In this document: piece after piece, positions 58,908 through 64,000 of the stretch
How the letters are laid out: the number at the start of each line of letters is the position of its first letter
Position numbering within the stretch: position 1 is the stretch's first letter
Assembly: GCA_023429375.1 (NCBI GenBank)
Contig: JAEYVY010000006.1
Span: 62,001-126,000, forward strand
Direction of reading: 5' to 3'
Origin: Bacteroidota bacterium
Lineage (GTDB): Bacteria; Bacteroidota; Bacteroidia; Bacteroidales; Tannerellaceae
Length of the DNA stretch: 64,000 bases
Notes under the pieces: generated by a model
Told to the model about the DNA's origin: nothing
What the model saw: the letters and a program-made list of their open reading frames with translations, nothing else
The model's database searches: none
Translations under genes and position numbers: made by a program

Positions 58908-60503
58908 TTATTCGTAACCAGGGTTTTGAACCAATGATGGGTTACGTTGCATTTCATTCTTTGAGATAGGCCATAACAGGTGAGTTTCCTTAAATGTCTG
59001 ACCCCAAGGATTTTTAGCTCCAATCACGTTGACAAAGCTAACAGTACCTTTTGCAGAAGAAGAAGTAACAGGATAAAGACGTGTACGTTGGATATCTTGC
59101 CAAATACGCATTTCAAGAGGCAACTCTCTCATTCTTTCAATCAATACTTCTTTCACGAAATCATCTTTAGATAAACCGCGTAAAGAATTTTCAATTTCAG
59201 AACGATTCGTAGTTGTATAAGCTCTTGCACGCACATCTGTCAAATACTTAACAGCTTCATCCGTAACACCTTCAGACTGTGCAATTGCTTCGGCTGCCAT
59301 CAAAAGAACTTCAGCATAACGATAGATTGCATAATCTTTACCGCTACGACCTGTATTCAACATAGCATCTTCATCAAAGAATAACCAAGGAGCAACTCCA
59401 GAGGTGAACTTCTTTGTAATTACCTGACCGTCTTTTTCATATGTATATTCTGAATGGAAGAATTGACGTTCCTGAATACGAAGGTCTTTTGCAGGATCAT
59501 AGATATTCAAATATTCTTGAATTGGACGATATGCATTATTTGTAATAGAATATCTGAATATTCCCCAAGTAGCAGCTTCGTTCGGCATAGACCATTGTGG
59601 ACGAGCATTCGACGCAATGGTTGGATCTGATTCATACGTATAAATGTATTCTACATTGTTATCTTCCGTACGAATTACGTTGTATGCACTTGTCTCAGGT
59701 GTTTCACCATGTTGGATTAACTTATGTTTGCCGTTTGAAATCACTTTACGGGCTGCTGCAGCTGCTGCAGCATAAGAGTTCTTCTGTACAGGATAGCCAC
59801 TCATTGTCAAATAAGCATGTGCCAATACGGTTTGAACTGTATTTTGAGTGATACGATGTGCATTTGAAGTAAATGCTTCGTTTGGCAGGTCTGCAGAAGC
59901 TTCAGTCAAATCTTTAATGATTTGGTCGTATACATCAGCAGAAGCTGTACGTGGCAAATAAAGGTCATTCAATGATTCATAAGGACTAAGTGGCATAGGC
60001 ACATCACCAAAGAATCTAACTAAATGGAAGTAGTTCAATGCACGGAAGAATTTTGCTTCAGCAATTAGCTGAGCTCTTTCTGCGTCAGACAGTCCCGGGG
60101 TTTCAGGTAGATACTTAATGGCATTATTTGCTCTCGAGATAGCTTCATAAGAGTTATTCCATTCGTTATCCAATGTTCCTGAAATATTCTGGGAAGTAAT
60201 AGTTAGTTTTTGACTATAGTCACAAACAACTTCTTGTCCCTTATATTCATTATCAAAAAATCCGGAAATAAAGCCACCTAACGTAGCACTTACAGGCATA
60301 TAAACGCCGTTGTTACCGAAAAATTCCGGATATCCTTTTCTATATAAACCATTGACTGCGCTTCTGGCATCAGACGGTCTTTGGAAGTTTTCGTTGATAC
60401 CTTTTTCAGATTTTGGACTTTCATCAAGGAAACTCTCACATGAAGTTGACAGTCCGATAAAGCCGCACAATGCTATTCCTAATAATATCTTATTCATATT
60501 CAA
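58908..60503 (-). CDS. susD: SusD-family nutrient-binding outer-membrane lipoprotein
   Basis: Surface lipoprotein that caps the SusC channel and captures glycan. The lipoprotein signal ends GLSTSCESF (Cys22), then LDESPKSE, typical of SusD. Helical TPR-rich body: AISRANNAIKYLPE, AEAKFFRALNYFHLVRFFGDVP, YAEVLLMAAEAIAQSEG, and the end ELPLEMRIWQDIQRTRLYP and RNPSLVQNPGYE. The length of 531 aa is normal. It follows susC by 15 nt. A second Met at codon 3 is an alternative start. The ligand is unknown; the GH92 neighbour suggests mannose-rich glycan. Confidence 0.95.
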   Translation of the reverse strand: MNMNKILLGIALCGFIGLSTSCESFLDESPKSEKGINENFQRPSDARSAVNGLYRKGYPEFFGNNGVYMPVSATLGGFISGFFDNEYKGQEVVCDYSQKLTITSQNISGTLDNEWNNSYEAISRANNAIKYLPETPGLSDAERAQLIAEAKFFRALNYFHLVRFFGDVPMPLSPYESLNDLYLPRTASADVYDQIIKDLTEASADLPNEAFTSNAHRITQNTVQTVLAHAYLTMSGYPVQKNSYAAAAAAARKVISNGKHKLIQHGETPETSAYNVIRTEDNNVEYIYTYESDPTIASNARPQWSMPNEAATWGIFRYSITNNAYRPIQEYLNIYDPAKDLRIQERQFFHSEYTYEKDGQVITKKFTSGVAPWLFFDEDAMLNTGRSGKDYAIYRYAEVLLMAAEAIAQSEGVTDEAVKYLTDVRARAYTTTNRSEIENSLRGLSKDDFVKEVLIERMRELPLEMRIWQDIQRTRLYPVTSSSAKGTVSFVNVIGAKNPWGQTFKETHLLWPISKNEMQRNPSLVQNPGYE

Positions 60504-60518
60504 TAAAATCTAAGGTTA

Positions 60519-63500
60519 TTAAAATGTTACATTAACTCCCAAGGTATATGTTCTTGGTTTAGGATACTGGAAGAAGAACATATTTTGGCCCCATTGATTA
60601 TCTCCATGAGAAGTTCCTTCAGGATCATATCCTTGGAAATCTTTTGAATGAATAACGAATGCATTATTAACGCTGAAATATGCTCTCAAAGCAGAAAGTT
60701 TTAATGCTTTCAACGTTTTTGGTTCGAACGTATAACCCAATTGAATCAAGTTACCACGGATGTACGAACCGTCAACTACCCAGCGTGAATCCAGCTCAGA
60801 GCTTTGTCCGGATAAGTTAGCATTTCTGATAGCTTGAACCATCGTATTCGGATTTGATCCATTATAACCATCGTACAGAATGCTTCTCAAACCACTTGTA
60901 TAACCAAAACGGTCTTCAGCAGAGTGATAGTATTGTTGTAGGATGTCTACACCGGCTACAAATTGAATATCTACGGTCAAATCTAAGTTCTTATATGCAA
61001 TATTGTTGATAAAGCTACCTGTAAAGTCAGGCACACCTTTACCTAATATCTTTTTATCTTTTGAACGTTTAGCCTGCCCTACTCTAGCACCTGCTGCTTC
61101 AGCTTCAGCACGTTCTTGCTCTGTCCATACACCTAATCTTTCATAACCGTAGAATGAGCTCAATGATTCACCTACGCGAAGGATTGTCTGACTACCAGAT
61201 ACCCAGTTTGGACCAGGGAATATATCTTCATCGTTCTCACCCAACTTCTTGATTTCGTTCTTGTTGTAGTTTACGTTTAACGTAGTGTTCCAAGAGAAAT
61301 CTCTCGTTTTGATGTTTACTGTGTTCATCATAAAGTCTACCCCTGTATTCTTTACTTCACCAATATTATCGACTACAGACGAATAACCGGTGCTATATGG
61401 AACAGGTCTTTCAAGAAGTAAGTCTTTCGTAAGTTTCTGATAGTAAGAAACATCAAAGTTTAATCTATTCTTAAATAAGTTCAAGTTAAAACCAAAGTCA
61501 AACTGATGAGTCTTCTCCCATTCCAAGTCTGGGTTTGGAAGACGTGATACATAAGAATAAGATTGACGTTTGCCATCGATCAGGTAGGTGCTTGAAGCAA
61601 TTGTAGCCAATGAACGGTAAGTACCTATTTCACTGTTACCAGTTACCCCGTAACTTGAATGAAGTTTAAATTGATCTAACCAGTTAATGTCCTTCATGAA
61701 GTCTTCGTTAGAAATGATCCATCCCAAACCAACTGATGGGAAGAATGCATATTTGCTATTTTTTCCGAATCGTGAAGAACCGTCCATACGAGCTGTTAGC
61801 GTAGCCAGATATTTATCATTGTATGTATATGAACCCCTCACGAAATAAGAGTTCATAGCCCAATTTTCGTAAGATGAAGAAGGTGATGACGGAGTTGTAC
61901 CGGCACCCATATTGTCAAATCCGAAGAAATTATCGGCAAAACCTCTTGTAGAGATTGATGAACCTGTAGCTGTACGTTCTTGCCAAGAAATACCTAACGT
62001 ACCATTTACACGGTGCTTTCCAAATACATTGTTATACGTTAAGTATGTTTCTTCCTGCCAGAATAAAATTTGTGTATCGCTCATATAAGCATATCCATCT
62101 TCTGATAGGTTGATCATACCGCTCGGTGTGTATTCTTTCCATTTACGTAAGTGGCTGTCCACACCAAATTGAGTTCTTAAGTCTAAGCCTGGAGCCAAGT
62201 GGAAGGTAAGAGCAGCATTACCAAACAATTGTGTTCTGTAACGTTTGCGTTGCATTTCTGTCAAAGCATGTACAGGGTTGGTCATTGCTTCAAAACGGAA
62301 GTCGTCTGTAGAAGAGAATGAATTTGACCAAGTTCCGTCATCAAATTTAACAGGGAAGATGGAAGGCATTTCAATCATTGTACGACGAGGCACCTGACCG
62401 CCACCTCCATCATCTGTATCATTTTGCCAAGTGTGGTTTAATAATATATTGACACTTGTAGATAACCAATCAAGTGGTTTTGCATCGTAAGTCATCTTTG
62501 CATTCACACGCTTCATATAAGTATTCAACATGACACCTTGTTGATCTGTAAAGTTCAAGAAGGCACCTACAGATGAGTTTTTACCTCCTTGCTGAATGCT
62601 TAACTGATGGTTGTGTGAAATAGCTGTACGAGTAGCTTCTTCTTGCCAGTCGGTGTCGTAAATTGGTGATCCGTCTGCATTGAACAAACGACGATCCGAC
62701 AGATTCAATGTTTTAGGAGAATAATTGGCATCAGCTGTATACCATTTATTATAGTTGTCAAAACTCTTTTGTAAAGCATCCAAGAATTCAGCAGAGTTCA
62801 TGACATCCATTTTGCTTGCTTTATGTGATAAACTTACATATCCGTTATAGCTAATAGATACTCCCTCACCACTTAACCCGCGTTTTGTAGTAACCATGAT
62901 TACTCCGTTTGCACCACGAGCACCATAAATAGCTGTAGCTGATGCATCTTTCAATACTTCGATACGCTCAATGTCGTTAGGGTTAAGGAATTGGAAATCT
63001 TCCATAACAACACCATCAACAACATAAAGAGGATTGGACGAAGAGTTGATTGTACCGATACCACGAATCATAACGCGTGTAGCACCTCCTGGCTGTCCTG
63101 AGTTTGTAAAGATATTAACACCAGATGCCTTTCCTTTCAATCCGGCAAGCGCATTGAATGAGGATGTCTTTAAGATATCTTCTGCATTGGCGATAGCAAT
63201 AGAACCGGTAACGTCCGATTTACGTTGCGTACCATAACCAACAACAACTACTTCGTCAAGATTTTGAGTGTCTTCAATAAGTTGAATATTGAAGTTGGTT
63301 TGATTACCAACAGGAACATCTTTGCTCAAATAGCCAATATATGTGATTTGAAGAACTGCATTATCAGGCACTTGTAAAGAGAAGTTACCATCAAAATCAG
63401 TTACAGTACCATTGGTTGTACCTTTTACGATAACATTGGCACCGATAATGGCTTCTCCTCTATTGTCAGTAACTTTTCCGGTAATATTTTTGCCTTGTTG

Positions 63501-63887
63501 AGCGATTGAAGCAATCGTATTTTTCGTCAGAACGATATAATCATTTTCAAAAGCATATTTAACGTCCGAATTTACGAATGCCTCGTTCAAATATTGGGCA
63601 ACAGTCCTTTCTCCAGGATTAATTTCTAAAGGATTGTTGGGGTTAACTTCGTTTTTACTATAAACAAACAAATAATCCGTTTGGTCTTCTATCTGATCAA
63701 TAAACTCTGCTATTGTCAGATTGCTTCCTTTAATACTCACCTTAGCATTCTGCGAAACTGTTTTGGAAGCATAGGCTGAGAAGATACAAAGGAATAGAAA
63801 GAAAGCTGAAATTCTCATAATATTCAAAAATTTCAATCTGTGATAATTTTGATATAATAAAAGATTAGACAAAGATTCTTTTTTCAT
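60519..63887 (-). CDS. susC: SusC-family TonB-dependent outer-membrane transporter with STN domain
   Basis: Energy-dependent glycan importer (1122 aa). The signal region is residues about 22-43. It then has an STN (secretin/TonB N-terminal) domain at about 46-125 (VSIKGSNLTIAEFIDQI; YAFENDYIVL), a CarboxypepD_reg-like beta domain about 135-212 (ITGKVTDNRGEAIIGANVIVKGT), a TonB plug about 215-330 with the SusC signature DEVVVVGYGTQRK, and the beta-barrel ending RTYTLGVNVTF. The STN domain implies signalling through a FecR-type anti-sigma and an ECF sigma factor, probably encoded just beyond the right edge of the window (inference). It is the first gene of the locus. Confidence 0.95.
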   Translation of the reverse strand: MKKESLSNLLLYQNYHRLKFLNIMRISAFFLFLCIFSAYASKTVSQNAKVSIKGSNLTIAEFIDQIEDQTDYLFVYSKNEVNPNNPLEINPGERTVAQYLNEAFVNSDVKYAFENDYIVLTKNTIASIAQQGKNITGKVTDNRGEAIIGANVIVKGTTNGTVTDFDGNFSLQVPDNAVLQITYIGYLSKDVPVGNQTNFNIQLIEDTQNLDEVVVVGYGTQRKSDVTGSIAIANAEDILKTSSFNALAGLKGKASGVNIFTNSGQPGGATRVMIRGIGTINSSSNPLYVVDGVVMEDFQFLNPNDIERIEVLKDASATAIYGARGANGVIMVTTKRGLSGEGVSISYNGYVSLSHKASKMDVMNSAEFLDALQKSFDNYNKWYTADANYSPKTLNLSDRRLFNADGSPIYDTDWQEEATRTAISHNHQLSIQQGGKNSSVGAFLNFTDQQGVMLNTYMKRVNAKMTYDAKPLDWLSTSVNILLNHTWQNDTDDGGGGQVPRRTMIEMPSIFPVKFDDGTWSNSFSSTDDFRFEAMTNPVHALTEMQRKRYRTQLFGNAALTFHLAPGLDLRTQFGVDSHLRKWKEYTPSGMINLSEDGYAYMSDTQILFWQEETYLTYNNVFGKHRVNGTLGISWQERTATGSSISTRGFADNFFGFDNMGAGTTPSSPSSSYENWAMNSYFVRGSYTYNDKYLATLTARMDGSSRFGKNSKYAFFPSVGLGWIISNEDFMKDINWLDQFKLHSSYGVTGNSEIGTYRSLATIASSTYLIDGKRQSYSYVSRLPNPDLEWEKTHQFDFGFNLNLFKNRLNFDVSYYQKLTKDLLLERPVPYSTGYSSVVDNIGEVKNTGVDFMMNTVNIKTRDFSWNTTLNVNYNKNEIKKLGENDEDIFPGPNWVSGSQTILRVGESLSSFYGYERLGVWTEQERAEAEAAGARVGQAKRSKDKKILGKGVPDFTGSFINNIAYKNLDLTVDIQFVAGVDILQQYYHSAEDRFGYTSGLRSILYDGYNGSNPNTMVQAIRNANLSGQSSELDSRWVVDGSYIRGNLIQLGYTFEPKTLKALKLSALRAYFSVNNAFVIHSKDFQGYDPEGTSHGDNQWGQNMFFFQYPKPRTYTLGVNVTF

Positions 63888-63931
63888 AACTTTGTTACAT
63901 TTACTTGTTGATACTGAATTAGATAATTTTG
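63887..63931 (+). promoter_or_regulatory. Two plus-strand -7 boxes upstream of susC
   Basis: TAACTTTG (63887-63894) and TAATTTTG (63924-63931) both fit TAnnTTTG on the plus strand, that is, divergent from susC. No TTTG lies at the usual -33 distance from either. They could drive a short RNA ending at the terminator at 63946-63984. Confidence 0.35.
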
Positions 63932-63945
63932 TGTTAACACAAGCC

Positions 63946-63984
63946 GACCGGTGGATGCTGCAACATCTGCCGGTTCTGTTTTTT
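63946..63984 (+). terminator. Plus-strand terminator upstream of susC
   Basis: ACCGG (63947-63951) pairs with CCGGT (63970-63974) and GATG (63954-63957) with CATC (63964-63967) around CTGCAA. TTCTGTTTTTT follows on the plus strand only. No plus-strand protein gene lies upstream that it could end. Confidence 0.6.
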
Positions 63985-64000
63985 AAAAATTCTTTTATAT

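Noticed and set aside
1..64000. tRNA, rRNA, tmRNA or insertion sequences
   Set aside because: Reading the larger gaps I found no cloverleaf with CCA-type acceptor stem, no rRNA-like sequence and no transposase frame or IS ends. A covariance search could still find something small.

Overview
The window is chromosomal DNA from a member of the Bacteroidota, order Bacteroidales. A Parabacteroides-like (Tannerellaceae) genome is my best guess, but no 16S or marker gene is present to prove it. The evidence is a SusC/SusD pair with a GH92 enzyme, fimbrillin-family lipoproteins with DUF3575 and DUF5119 partners, a secreted protein with a type IX secretion (T9SS) C-terminal domain, type III glutamine synthetase, LL-diaminopimelate aminotransferase, and many TAnnTTTG (-7) promoter boxes typical of the Bacteroidetes primary sigma factor. 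The DNA is AT-rich and tightly packed. I see no tRNA, rRNA, CRISPR array, transposase, integrase or phage gene.

Layout. 1-672: 3' end of a GH57 amylase-type gene. 0.8-5.8 kb: M48 lipoprotein protease, a YdjC-deacetylase/beta-lactamase-fold fusion, and a xanthine uptake/salvage pair (permease, xpt). 6.0-14.1 kb (minus): fimbrial-type operon DUF3575 - DUF5119 - fimbrillin - second fimbrillin-like lipoprotein - 1280-residue glycine-rich T9SS cargo. 14.2-15.1 kb: periplasmic thioredoxin, then a candidate structured RNA. 15.5-20.8 kb (minus): nitrogen/amino-acid cluster dapF-dapL-asnA-glnN. 21.2-27.2 kb: nadE, a bifunctional trehalose-6-phosphate synthase/phosphatase, and a convergent GH15 enzyme. 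27.3-31.6 kb (minus): NUDIX, topB, M23 peptidase. 32.0-34.1 kb: hypothetical protein, GtrA, GT2. 34.2-37.2 kb: msrA, uracil-type permease, DUF438-hemerythrin-PAS protein. 37.3-44.1 kb (minus): menaquinone operon (HAD::MenI-like fusion, menF, menD, menB, menC, menE), then plsC. 45.4-54.7 kb (plus): a Ser/Thr phospho-signalling island (LytTR regulator, two FHA/zinc-ribbon proteins, a tiny acidic protein, PP2C phosphatase, transmembrane kinase, outer-membrane protein, FN3/kelch lipoprotein, response regulator and histidine kinase). 54.8-56.2 kb: aminopeptidase P. 56.4-63.9 kb (minus): polysaccharide utilisation locus (SusC, SusD, GH92 alpha-mannosidase).

The two most interesting items are (1) the phospho-signalling island, which couples eukaryotic-type kinase/phosphatase/FHA parts to an envelope protein pair and a two-component system, and (2) a family of five related, roughly 190-280 bp intergenic elements (near 1.7, 15.3, 31.8, 45.2 and 56.3 kb). 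These are built from about 22-bp units of the type CATCYCGAACGTTTTTAAAA arranged as large imperfect palindromes, at fairly even 11-16 kb intervals. Further points are a start codon buried in a 17-bp inverted repeat, a rod-like candidate non-coding RNA with its own promoter and terminator, and a putative antisense RNA upstream of susC.

All family assignments come from reading motifs in the translated sequence; no database search was run.
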